Part shown: piece after piece, positions 60,429-64,000 of the stretch
Numbering within the stretch: the first letter of the stretch is position 1
Layout of the letters: every line of letters begins with the position of its first letter
Assembly: GCA_022414725.1 (NCBI GenBank)
Contig: CM039464.1
Coordinates: 29,719,504-29,783,503, forward strand
DNA length: 64,000 nucleotides
Reading direction: 5' to 3'
DNA from: Microglena sp. YARC
Taxonomy: Eukaryota > Chlorophyta > Chlorophyceae > Chlamydomonadales > Chlamydomonadaceae
Position numbers and translations under genes: made by a program
Notes under the pieces: generated by a model
Told to the model about the DNA's origin: nothing
Database searches by the model: none
What the model saw: the letters and a program-made list of their open reading frames with translations, nothing else

Positions 60429-62063
60429 CATTCCTAACCTCTGACACTTCCCACCCACAGGAACCTCCAAAGTTGGAAGGATGGCTGTGGTACAATTAAT
60501 GAATTCCACCCCCATCATCATCATCATTCTGAACCACTGACACTACCCACCCACAGGAACCTCCAAAGTTGGAAGGATGGCTGTAGTACAATTCATGAAT
60601 TCCACCCCCATCATCACCATCAATATCAACATCATCATCATCATTCTGAACCACTGACACTTCCCACCCACAGGAGCCTCCAAGGTTGGAAGGGTGGAAC
60701 TCAATTCATTAATTCAACCCCCATCATCATCATCATCATCATAATCATCATAATCATCATCATCATAATCATAATCATAATCATAATCAATATCAACATC
60801 AACATCATCATCATGATTACCATCATCAGTCCGAACCACTGACACTTCCTACCCACAGGAACCTCCAAGGTTGGAAGGATGGAACTCGATTCAGTACTTC
60901 CACCTGATCATCATCATAATCATCATCATCATCATCATCATCATCAAACATTCCTAATCACTGACACTTTCCACCCAGAGGAACTTCCAAGGTTGGAAGG
61001 ATGGCTTCAGTTCAATTCATGTCTTCCACCCCATCAGCATCATCATCAAAAACATCATCATCTTTATTCCGAACCACAGAAACTTCCAAGGTTGGAAGGG
61101 TGGAACTCGATTTATTATTCCACCTAATCATCATCAACATCAGCATAATAATCATAATCATTGAGCATTCCTAAAAACTGACACTTCCCACCCACAGGAA
61201 ATTCCAAGTTTGGAAGGATGGTTGCAGTTCCATTCATGTCTTCTACCCCATCAGCATCATCTTCATCATCAGCATCATCAGCATCACCACCAGCATCATC
61301 ATCATCATTTACATCATCAGCATATCATTTACATCATCAGCATTATCATCAGCATCATAATCAGCAGCAGCAGCAGCAGCTGCATCAGCATATTCAGACA
61401 TTCATAACCACTGACTCTTCCTCAACAGAAACTTCCTAGGTTGGACAGATGGTTGCAATTCGATTCATGACTTCCACCTAATCAGCGGCAGCACCACCAC
61501 CATCAGTTTCATCATTATCTTCAACATCATCAGCGGTAGCATCATCATCATAATCATCATCAGCAGTAGCAGCAGCAGCATAATCCTCATATTCAAACAT
61601 TCATAACCACTGACTCTTCCTCCACATAAACTTCCAAGGTTGGACAGATGGTTGCAATTCGATTCATGTCTTCCACCCCATCAGCAGCATCTTCATCAGC
61701 AGCATCAGCAGCATCACCATCAGCAGCATCATTATCATCAACATCATCAGCATAATCGTCATCATCATCATCAGCAGCAGCAGCAACAGCATATTCAAAC
61801 ATTCCTAAACTCTGACACTTCCCACCCACATAAACTTCCAAGATTGGACAGACGGTTGCCATTCGATTCACGACTTCCACCCCATCAGCATCAGCATCAT
61901 AATCATCAAACATCAATAACCTCTGACTCTTCCCACCCACAGAAACTTCCAAGGTTGGACAGATGGTTGCAATTCAATTCACGACTTCCACCCCAAGTCA
62001 CTTCGGTCCATGTTCCCCTACAACACCAATCTTTGGGCAACCAAGAACTCGGCGATTGTCAAG
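29331..62063 (+). CDS. FkbM-family methyltransferase with N-terminal membrane anchor, 12 exons, 3' end outside window
   Basis: Exons 29331-29451, 30842-30996, 35409-35536, 39772-39943, 41522-41640, 43496-43628, 45858-45921, 47211-47295, 52103-52185, 56352-56455, 59359-59516 and 61943-62063 total 1443 nt, 481 codons in one frame. The protein has a short basic N-terminus and one hydrophobic segment (about residues 24-45, type II anchor-like). A Cys module follows (NGFCEDG...LCDLGTDCADCGPWKG, about 94-129). The methyltransferase has SAM motif I LVLDVGANFGYFSLY, the acidic second strand VIAWEPVP and the FkbM signature LLMKVDVEGYEAIVFRGSQE. A C-terminal extension (FHPKSLRSMFPYNT) runs off the window. 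FkbM enzymes methylate sugar or polyketide hydroxyls with S-adenosylmethionine. Golgi or ER glycan methylation is inferred from the anchor; the substrate is unknown. Confidence 0.9.
29452..30841 (+). repeat. FkbM intron 1: GT-rich, CCA and acceptor copies
   Basis: Bases 29580-30090 are gtgtgtgcatgtgggattgt repeats. Bases 30130-30225 hold five units of catgcccatgcaccaatgcaa. Bases 30390-30690 are (CCA)n with CAT. Copies of the exon 2 start (ggcttctggttgctgtccaa) occur near 30348 and at 30700-30757, before the true acceptor cacccacacccag. Confidence 0.88.
30842..30996 (+). CDS. FkbM gene exon 2
   Basis: The exon is 155 nt, phase 1 in and phase 0 out: FWLLSKPSLLSQPIQLSSAE then YMFKVQASVKKSLETFAALK and EGHCSNSCAT, donor ACG|gtaagt. 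Luminal stem region is inferred. Confidence 0.87.
30997..34440 (+). repeat. About twenty copies of the FkbM exon 2 end plus donor
   Basis: Units of 95-145 bp, starting near 31170, 31305, 31450, 31605, 32095, 32215, 32800 and then about every 100-120 bp to 34440, read gtgaagaagagcttggattc, gccctgaagaaagaaggcc and ctcatgtgccacggtaa, with tails rich in aaataaatgaatacat. Copies near the exon are most similar; distal ones drift (ggctacttcccaaatttatt, gccacggtcaa). A family D copy and an (AT)n run (32399-32455) interrupt. Confidence 0.93.
31743..31957. mobile_element. Interspersed repeat family D, copy 3
   Basis: It starts caagtcctatgtagcgtcgc and ends gagggggctccgccaaaaaa. It interrupts one decoy copy of exon 2, which resumes with cgtgaagaagagg, so it inserted after that duplication. 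Confidence 0.78.
34441..34830 (+). repeat. AT-rich repeats (acttctatgtttaatatta)
   Basis: Five or six loose copies of gcaatacaattaaacttcta then tgtttaatattaaacgta fill 34450-34730, followed by unique DNA. No gene is visible. Confidence 0.7.
34831..35215 (+). repeat. Three 136-bp copies of the FkbM exon 3 acceptor region
   Basis: Units at about 34812, 34948 and 35084 read ctcactcccacttcatggta, tgcacaccacag|gcaag, then cggtccgctccattgccacc. The true acceptor at 35408 is preceded by the same ctcacttcatggtatgccac and followed by gcaaggaac. The units are close to identical, so the duplication is recent. Confidence 0.9.
35409..35536 (+). CDS. FkbM gene exon 3 (Cys module)
   Basis: The exon is 128 nt, phase 0 in and phase 2 out: ARNGFCEDGSRASESPSSVP then LLCDLGTDCADCGPWKGGLP, donor AT|gtaagt. 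Four of its five Cys sit in the tight CDLGTDCADCG and GFCED motifs, suggesting disulfides in the secretory pathway. Confidence 0.9.
35537..36430 (+). repeat. Nine copies of the FkbM exon 3 end plus donor
   Basis: Units of about 75-95 bp read gaacagattgtgctgactgt, gggccatggaagggcggacc and accaatagcaat|gtaagt, followed by atgagatgagtcatgagatg. Some read atatgaatttagtaatgag and have lost GT. More units lie at 37820-38140 beyond a MITE. Confidence 0.93.
36447..36496. mobile_element. hAT-type MITE, family B fragment
   Basis: Only the right end is present: gatatcatactcgccttt then catatgatatgccggtccct a. It lies 60 bases left of a complete family B copy. Confidence 0.75.
36557..37679. mobile_element. 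hAT-type MITE, family B copy 6, split by a nested element
   Basis: Left part 36557-36661 begins TAGGGATCGGCAATATGATA. Right part 37581-37679 ends catatgatttgccgtttccta. The outer flanks gatatagt and ggtgtagt match at six of eight bases. The interior is interrupted by the family C element. Confidence 0.85.
36662..37580. mobile_element. hAT-type non-autonomous element, family C copy 1 (nested)
   Basis: The ends are TAGGGTTGGG and CCCAACCCTA, 919 bp in all, with a perfect 8-bp target duplication atcatatg (36654-36661 and 37581-37588) inside a family B MITE. Subterminal regions are rich in acgtat motifs. No transposase is visible. It shares its interior with 54536-55282 in reverse. Confidence 0.92.
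37676..37754. repeat. Perfect 29-bp inverted repeat (hairpin)
   Basis: Arms 37676-37704 and 37726-37754 are exact reverse complements (each contains tactccttaagtacatat or its complement) around a 21-base loop. The left arm overlaps the last four bases of a MITE. About four copies of acacctagggaataa follow. Confidence 0.92.
37820..38140 (+). repeat. Four further copies of the FkbM exon 3 end plus donor
   Basis: These near-identical units of about 90 bp read gaacagattgtgctgactgt, gggccatggaagggcggact and agcaat|gtaagtaatgag. They continue the 35.5-36.4 kb array on the other side of the MITE cluster. Confidence 0.92.
38141..39771 (+). repeat. Family F units and copies of the FkbM exon 4 acceptor
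   Basis: Acceptor copies (cctttcacag|cggcaaacat) occur near 38326, 38440, 38680, 38920 and 39655, followed by atcggtccagtggcctact. Family F units with ccttataayraggcgtgagg, ttgaggggaccagc and ttgccctggggc lie at 38150-38230, 38965-39045 and 39515-39575. A CA run fills 39200-39300. The site at 39655 is open and in frame with exon 4 (39 extra codons). Confidence 0.9.
39772..39943 (+). CDS. FkbM gene exon 4
   Basis: The exon is 172 nt, phase 2 in (AT|C) and phase 0 out: GKHIGPVAYSAFHGIPMFAR then SFIAAHAHPEVDLDVSNHLG and GMIESGITG, donor GGG|gtgagt. It precedes the SAM-binding domain. Confidence 0.9.
39944..41521 (+). repeat. FkbM intron 4: CT-rich tract, one donor copy, one acceptor copy, C-rich minisatellite
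   Basis: A copy of the exon 4 end plus donor lies at about 40115-40197 (gtgtcgaatcaccttggcag, gtatcacaggggtgag). A copy of the exon 5 start lies at 40425-40478, with its AG lost (ctcagcatatattctacaag). Between 40480 and 41460 are about twelve units of catctccacacgcaccccca, ccaatcaccaatccaccccc and ccatccatccacccaccc. The acceptor is atcctccgcag. Confidence 0.92.
41522..41640 (+). CDS. FkbM gene exon 5 (SAM motif I)
   Basis: The exon is 119 nt, phase 0 in and phase 2 out: IFYKILNGNCIRPDGSRA then LVLDVGANFGYFSLYAAKMG, donor AG|gtgcgt. DVGANFGYF is the glycine-rich SAM-binding loop of FkbM methyltransferases. Confidence 0.95.
41641..42911 (+). repeat. Seven copies of the FkbM exon 5 end plus donor, with GTTTGGTT repeats
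   Basis: Copies end near 41772, 42243, 42380, 42552, 42672, 42790 and 42890; they read gatattgctcgattttgg, gatacttctccctc and gcaaaaatgggatgcag|gtg. Between them runs ttggttggattgttgtttgg then tttgttaccctgaccc. The last copy is truncated by a MITE. Confidence 0.93.
42912..43106. mobile_element. hAT-type MITE, family G copy 1
   Basis: The ends are CAGGTTACTTCAAA and TTTGAATTACCCTG, 195 bp, with perfect 8-bp target duplication acatcaat (42904-42911 and 43107-43114). The interior is full of aagcgc/gcgctt motifs. Confidence 0.92.
43107..43495 (+). repeat. End of FkbM intron 5: acceptor copy and A-rich tract
   Basis: Bases about 43258-43290 (actagggtcattgcccagca) copy the exon 6 start (cag|ggtcattgcctggga) with its AG kept. 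Bases 43320-43480 are aaaacaaagcaaa repeats, so the true acceptor (atgttgcccag) sits after an A-rich, not pyrimidine-rich, tract. Confidence 0.8.
43496..43628 (+). CDS. FkbM gene exon 6
   Basis: The exon is 133 nt, phase 2 in (AG|G, Arg) and phase 0 out: VIAWEPVPRFQAFIKYALQA then NNLTHLVELREFVAG, donor TCA|gtgagt. The E of WEPVP is the expected acidic residue after strand two of the SAM fold. Confidence 0.94.
43629..45857 (+). repeat. FkbM intron 6: three minisatellites
   Basis: After a G run, bases 43740-44300 repeat gaatgaagcaaagaaggaat then cttgatggcaatcaaatg. Bases 44330-45290 are about twelve units with aatgaatgcatggatattga and gcatgggcgtgcatgttgat. Bases 45290-45850 repeat tattgctcctgctcttattg, matching the true acceptor tract ttgctcttgctcccag, so this last array looks like an expanded pyrimidine tract. 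Confidence 0.88.
45858..45921 (+). CDS. FkbM gene exon 7
   Basis: The exon is 64 nt, phase 0 in and phase 1 out: VPKSGNWGTASVGGINQYDPN, donor G|gtgagc. NWGTASVGG resembles the GN-G-A-V segment found between the two conserved halves of FkbM domains. Confidence 0.85.
46226..46400. repeat. Interspersed repeat family E, copy 5 (inverted)
   Basis: It reads tatgttacagtccagggtta, gacttgcccaaccgtataag, aagggcttaaaaag, then gagccctgagttcgtgctac, the reverse complement of the other copies. Confidence 0.78.
46905..47075 (+). mobile_element. tRNA-derived SINE, copy 3
   Basis: The A-box tggctcagtggcagagc (46914-46930) and B-box ggggatcgaacccc (46957-46970) are followed by a body with cgtccggagggtcgtcgacc and ggtaactggtatctaggtg. 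The body matches copy 2 closely. The head lacks a sound anticodon arm, so it is not a functional tRNA. Confidence 0.85.
47211..47295 (+). CDS. FkbM gene exon 8 (KVDVEG signature)
   Basis: The exon is 85 nt, phase 1 in (G|AG, Glu) and phase 2 out: SEMVKTSSERVDKVVKENV then LLMKVDVEG, donor GG|gtgagt. KVDVEG is the second FkbM signature and may bind SAM or metal. Confidence 0.92.
47296..48330 (+). repeat. Six or seven copies of the FkbM exon 8 end plus donor
   Basis: Units at about 47375-47475, 47640-47690, 47745-47840, 47886-47985, 48012-48105, 48135-48235 and 48265-48320 share tatccgcctccaggctgct, gccagtggatcaaagtgcaa and ctgctgatgaatgtggatgt tgaagg|gtgag. They also share an upstream cctccag segment, so each has an AG and a GT and could in principle be a cassette exon. 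Confidence 0.88.
48351..48525. mobile_element. hAT-type MITE, family B copy 7
   Basis: The ends are TAGGGAACGGCAATATGATA and atgccggtccct, with the family core ggcagtctgactaggctaaa. The target duplication is not clear. Confidence 0.85.
48657..49016 (-). repeat. Inverted copy of FkbM exon 10, its donor flank and a MITE end
   Basis: Read on the minus strand, this matches the 56.3-56.56 kb region: three acceptor units with gctgttgctgagcgcatcac, the exon (DPNLLEENPKRLVMMLLQ), the donor flank (gtggtggtgctagctggtgt) and the first bases of the MITE that follows exon 10. The inverted duplication therefore post-dates that MITE insertion. Confidence 0.9.
49017..49600. repeat. 22-bp minisatellite (catgcattcaagatgtgttcaa)
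   Basis: About 26 units, with a recurrent cagtc/cattc variant, lie inside the inverted exon 10 region. On the minus strand the unit reads like catgttgaatgcatcttgaa, that is, the acceptor flank of exon 10. Because 22 is not divisible by three and the unit has no stops, all three plus frames stay open. Confidence 0.95.
49601..50060 (-). repeat. Inverted copies of the exon 10 acceptor region
   Basis: Five or six units of about 75 bp on the minus strand read cataacatgttgaatgcagc, tgttgctgagcgcatcaccc, gagaaaagggacgctcctaa. They mirror the direct array at 53.4-56.3 kb. Confidence 0.9.
50060..50215. mobile_element. Interspersed repeat family D, copy 6 (truncated)
   Basis: It starts caagttctatgcagcgtcgc and contains gttggctggcgtgtcaggct, but lacks the ggggctccgccaaaaa end. 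Confidence 0.68.
50403..50590. mobile_element. hAT-type MITE, family B copy 8
   Basis: The ends are TAGGGGTCGGCAATATG and GATTTGCCGTTCCCTA. The flanks cttatatg and cttacata match at six of eight bases. Confidence 0.87.
50591..52102 (+). repeat. C-rich minisatellite leading to the FkbM exon 9 acceptor
   Basis: About 1.5 kb of cctcacccccaaccaccctg, ctctacccccaaccccaacc and ccccaatcctcaccccc variants. The true acceptor flank, ccccaaccctcaaacccgccag, has the same composition. Long Pro-rich open frames are a by-product. Confidence 0.92.
52103..52185 (+). CDS. FkbM gene exon 9
   Basis: The exon is 83 nt, phase 2 in (GG|A, Gly) and phase 1 out: YEAIVFRGSQELTLHHTLEN then IVFEYTP, donor G|gtttgt. 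It completes the VEGYEA...G motif and the following FEY strand typical of FkbM proteins. Confidence 0.93.
52641..53390. other. Unique 750-bp insertion with a U2-snRNA-like segment
   Basis: This block interrupts the acceptor array (host resumes ttgctagtttctctc). On the minus strand, around 52850-52882, it reads actcgaattttggttaagatcaagg, close to the 5' stem-loop of U2 snRNA. A downstream ccgggcaggacagtactgct is reminiscent of the U2 3' hairpin. The branch-recognition GTAGTA is absent. It could be a snRNA-derived pseudogene or part of a solo LTR; the class is unknown. Confidence 0.35.
54134..54328. mobile_element. hAT-type MITE, family G copy 2
   Basis: The ends are CAGGATACTAC and GTAGCACCCTG, 195 bp, with perfect target duplication ccctagct (54126-54133 and 54329-54336). 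The interior has the gcgcgc and aagcgc motifs of copy 1. Confidence 0.92.
54536..55282. mobile_element. hAT-type non-autonomous element, family C copy 2
   Basis: The ends are TAGGGTTGGGC and CCCAACCCTA, 747 bp, with perfect target duplication ctcatgac (54528-54535 and 55283-55290). It is in reverse orientation to the nested copy at 36662-37580. Confidence 0.92.
56352..56455 (+). CDS. FkbM gene exon 10
   Basis: The exon is 104 nt, phase 1 in (G|CT, Ala) and phase 0 out: VAERINHDKKDPTLLEENPK then RLVMMLLQGYTMVQ, donor CAG|gtatgt. The acceptor is the last copy of a long array (ttgaatgcag). The reading fits the end of an FkbM domain. Confidence 0.87.
56535..56691. mobile_element. hAT-type MITE, family B copy 9 (reverse)
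   Basis: The ends are TAGGGACCAGC and CCGTTCCCTA. The flanks ggcatgta and ggtatgta match at seven of eight bases. The same insertion is partly present in the inverted exon 10 copy at 48.66 kb. Confidence 0.88.
56795..56995 (+). mobile_element. tRNA-derived SINE, copy 4
   Basis: The head has A-box-like tgtctagtggtagacc (56808-56823) and a well-formed T arm gggggttcgactccccc (56846-56862). The body has gtcgtcaaccgcgatggtag and the tail accaggcgttatcattacct. The anticodon arm is degenerate. Confidence 0.87.
57043..57232. mobile_element. hAT-type MITE, family A copy 2 (reverse)
   Basis: The ends are CAGGGGTCGGC and GTTGCCGTTCCCTA. The flanks cacatatg and cccttatg match at six of eight bases. 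The interior (cggacgagccgtctcaccag) matches copy 1 in reverse. Confidence 0.86.
57266..57488. mobile_element. hAT-type MITE, family H copy 1
   Basis: The ends are CAGTGTTTCATTTTT and AAAAAACACTG, 223 bp, with perfect target duplication actcacat (57258-57265 and 57489-57496). The interior is GC-rich (gctccgcgcttcgcgctccg). Confidence 0.92.
57567..57767 (-). mobile_element. tRNA-derived SINE, copy 5
   Basis: This is the reverse complement relative of copy 4: it starts gtgataacgcctggtggggc, includes gctaccgtcgcggttgacaa, and the tRNA-like head ends with ggggggaatcaaacccccg-type T arm and taccactagaccaat. Opposed to copy 4 about 570 bases away, it could pair with it in RNA. Confidence 0.87.
57950..58146. 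mobile_element. Interspersed repeat family D, copy 4
   Basis: It starts caagtcctatgcagcgtcgc and runs to gcccccttgaagagg, lacking the last 20 bases. The host repeat cgcatagaaccgtg and cttccttgtggtagtctgca occurs on both sides. Confidence 0.8.
58213..58400. mobile_element. hAT-type MITE, family H copy 2 (reverse, one end decayed)
   Basis: The left end is CAGTGTTTTTTATTTC and the interior (aggttgagtag, catggcggagcgg, gacgcgtcc) matches copy 1 in reverse. The right terminal repeat is not recognisable. Confidence 0.72.
58480..59355 (+). repeat. Five copies of FkbM exon 11 acceptor and exon start
   Basis: Units start at about 58483, 58653, 58830, 58986 and 59156, with a period of about 170 bp. 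They read cacctacccag|atgaacgacaacgtggcc then aaggggacgtacatctatga and gaggacaccat. Four are followed by gtgcaccaaatctgcggcgt and a C run. All keep the AG. Confidence 0.93.
59359..59516 (+). CDS. FkbM gene exon 11
   Basis: The exon is 158 nt, phase 0 in and phase 2 out: MNDNVAKGTYIYDWEDTIPA then SLKYDIADAERLAKKNMGCP, donor AA|gtaggt. The chosen acceptor (ctatccag) is the last of six, and only this copy continues into the VTVASLKY coding segment and a donor. Confidence 0.88.
59517..61942 (+). repeat. FkbM intron 11: donor copies, family D, poly-C, and about ten acceptor copies in ATC-rich DNA
   Basis: Donor copies (catggggtgccccatcccaa then ggagctgaagtaggg) end near 59645 and 60012. Acceptor copies (cttcccacccacag|gaacct ccaaggttggaaggatgg) lie near 60460, 60557, 60675, 60858, 60980, 61080, 61197, 61428, 61630 and 61830, each trailed by atcatcatc runs. 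Those at about 61630 and 61830 read cacataaacttcc and have lost the AG. Confidence 0.93.
59768..59982. mobile_element. Interspersed repeat family D, copy 5
   Basis: It starts caagttcgatgcagcgtcgc and ends aagggggggctccgccaaaa, inserted inside a decoy donor copy (host resumes acatgggatgccccatccc). Confidence 0.78.
61943..62063 (+). CDS. FkbM gene exon 12 (last in window)
   Basis: The exon is 121 nt, phase 2 in (AA|A, Lys) and phase 0 out: NFQGWTDGCNSIHDFHPKSL then RSMFPYNTNLWATKNSAIVK, donor AAG|gtaggt. The acceptor is tcttcccacccacag. The frame differs from the longest open frame here but is the only one in phase with exon 11. The gene continues to the right. Confidence 0.87.
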
Positions 62064-64000
62064 GTAGGTAGGTGGTCGAGGAGGAATTCATGGCACTCAC
62101 AATCGAGCTCAGGCTGTATGGTTCACTAGAACCCAGCACAAAAAACGACAGGTCTGCAGTTCGAGCCCTTGCCATCTTTTACAAAAGAATAACGTACAAA
62201 AGATTATATTCCGTATAAAAGAGTGCCATATAATAGATTAAATAGCGTTTAAAAGATTGCCGTATAAAAGAGTATCGTATAAAAGAGTGCCATATGAAAG
62301 ATTATATACCGAATAAAGGAGTACCGTAAAAAGATTATATACCGTATAAAGGAGTACCGTAAAAAGATTATATACTGTATAAAGGAGTACCGTAAAAAGA
62401 TTATATACCGTATAAAGGAGTACCGTAAAAAGATTATATACCGTATAAAGGAGTACCGTAAAAAGATTATATACCGTATAAAGGAGTACCGTAAAAAGAT
62501 TATATACCGTATAAAGGAGTACCGTAAAAAGATTATATACCGTATAAAGGAGTACCGTAAAAAGATTATATACCGTATAAAGGAGTACCGTAAAAATATG
62601 ATATACCGTATAAAGGAGTACCGTAAAAAGATTATATACCGTATAAAGGAGTACCGTAAAAAGATTATATACCGTATAAAGGAGTACCGTAAAAAGATAT
62701 ATTACCGTATAAAGGAGTACCGTAAAAAGATTATATACCGTATAAAGGAGTACCGTAAAAGATTATATACCGTATAAAGGAGTACCGTAAAAAGATTATA
62801 TACCGTATAAAAGGTATAAAAGTACCGTAAAATATTATATACCGTATAAAGGAGTACCGTACAAAGATTATATACCGTATAAAGGAGTACCATAAAAATA
62901 TTATATACCGTATAAAGGAGTACCGTAAAAGATTATATACCGTATAAAGGAGTACCGTAAAAAGATTATATACCGTATAAAGGAGTACCTAATAAAATAT
63001 GATATCCGTATAAAGGAGTACCGTAAAAATATGATATACCGTATAAAGGAGTACCGTAAAAAGATTATATACCGTATAAAGGAGTACCGTAAAAAGATTA
63101 TATACCGTATAAAGGAGTACCGTAAAAAGATTATATACCGTATAAAGGAAGTACCGTAAAAAGATTATATACCGTATAAAGGAGTACCGTAAAAAGATTA
63201 TATACCGTATAAAGGAGTACCGTAAAAAGATTATATACCGTATAAAGGAGTACCGTAAAAAGATTATATACCGTATAAAGGAGTACCGTAAAAATATGTA
63301 TACCGTATAGTTAAAAGATTATATACCGTATAAAGGAGTACCGTAAAAAAGATTTATATACCGTATAACGGAGTACCGTATAAAGGAGAAAAAGATTATA
63401 TACCGGTATAAAGGAGTACCGTAAAAAGATTATATACCGTATAAAGGAGTACCGTAAAAAGATTATATACCGTATAAAGGAGTACCGTAAAAAGATTATA
63501 TACCGTATAAAGGAGTACCGTAAAAAGATTATATACCGTATAAAGGAGTACGTAAAAAGATTATATACCGTATAAAGGAGTACCGTAAAAAGATTATATA
63601 CCGTATAAAGGAGTACCGTAAAAAGATTATATACCGTATAAAGGAGTACCGTAAAAAGATTATATACCGTATAAAGGAGTACCGTAAAAGATTATATACC
63701 GTATAAAGGAGTACCGTAAAAAGATAAAATATATACCGTATAAAGGAGTTACCGTAAAATATATATACCGTATAAAAGGAGTACCGTATTAAAAGATTAT
63801 ATACCGTATAAAGGAGATATATACCGTAAAAGGAGAATATACCGTATAAAAGAGAATATACCGTATAAAAAGAGAATATACCGTATAAAAAGAGAATATA
63901 CCGTATAAAAGAGAATATACCGTATACAAGAGTAAAATATATACCGTATAAAAAAGAATATACCGTATTAAAGTATAAAAGAGAATATACCGTATAAAAG
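62064..64000 (+). repeat. FkbM intron 12 start: 33-bp minisatellite to the window edge
   Basis: After about 130 bases of unique DNA, roughly 50 units of ttatataccgtataaaggag then taccgtaaaaaga (33 bp) run from about 62,280 to 63,780. They are less regular at both ends (agagaatataccgtataaaa after 63,800). No gene is visible. Confidence 0.95.

Overview
This window looks like nuclear DNA of a unicellular eukaryote, most likely a green (prasinophyte-type) alga. The evidence is conventional GT-AG spliceosomal introns, three intron-containing genes of eukaryotic or algal character, tRNA-derived SINEs, hAT-type MITEs and a huge load of micro- and minisatellites. The lineage is inferred from gene content; no rRNA or organelle marker is present to prove it. 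Only a few percent of the sequence to the right of 7 kb is coding.

Layout. (1) 1-2.0 kb: mostly non-coding, with one unrecognised open frame (677-1108). (2) 2.1-6.6 kb, minus strand: the 3' part of a gene for a large low-complexity protein ending in three CCCH zinc fingers; its first exon(s) lie at higher coordinates and were not identified. (3) 6.6-10.9 kb: repeats, MITEs and promoter DNA. (4) 10.97-27.65 kb, plus strand: a complete seven-exon gene for an NMT1/THI5-like (SsuA/THI5 domain) protein of 358 residues, linked by family to thiamine-pyrimidine metabolism. (5) 27.7-29.3 kb: interspersed repeats, a decayed LINE fragment and the promoter of the next gene. (6) 29.33 kb to beyond the right edge, plus strand: an FkbM-family methyltransferase gene. 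Twelve exons (1443 coding bases, 481 codons) are spread over 32.7 kb, encoding an N-terminal membrane anchor, a Cys-rich module, the methyltransferase domain and a C-terminal extension. The gene continues past 64 kb. All exon junctions in both plus-strand genes keep phase exactly, which supports the models.

The most striking pattern is how the introns are built. Most exon edges, with their splice sites, are tandemly duplicated into the neighbouring intron. Copies of the exon 3' end plus donor run downstream of the true donor, and copies of the acceptor (branch-point-like sequence, pyrimidine tract, exon start) run upstream of the true acceptor. Copies number from one to more than twenty and decay away from the exon. 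In one array most decoy acceptors have lost their AG. The microsatellite fillers often look like further expansions of these splice-site flanks. Both terminal exons in the window also have partial copies beyond their stop codons. An inverted copy of FkbM exon 10 with its flanks sits in intron 8.

On top of this are at least five MITE families with 8-bp target duplications (one pair nested), five tRNA-derived SINE copies and several unclassified short repeats. One MITE has inserted so close to an acceptor that its end now supplies the pyrimidine tract. No bacterial operon, CRISPR array or confident functional RNA gene was found.
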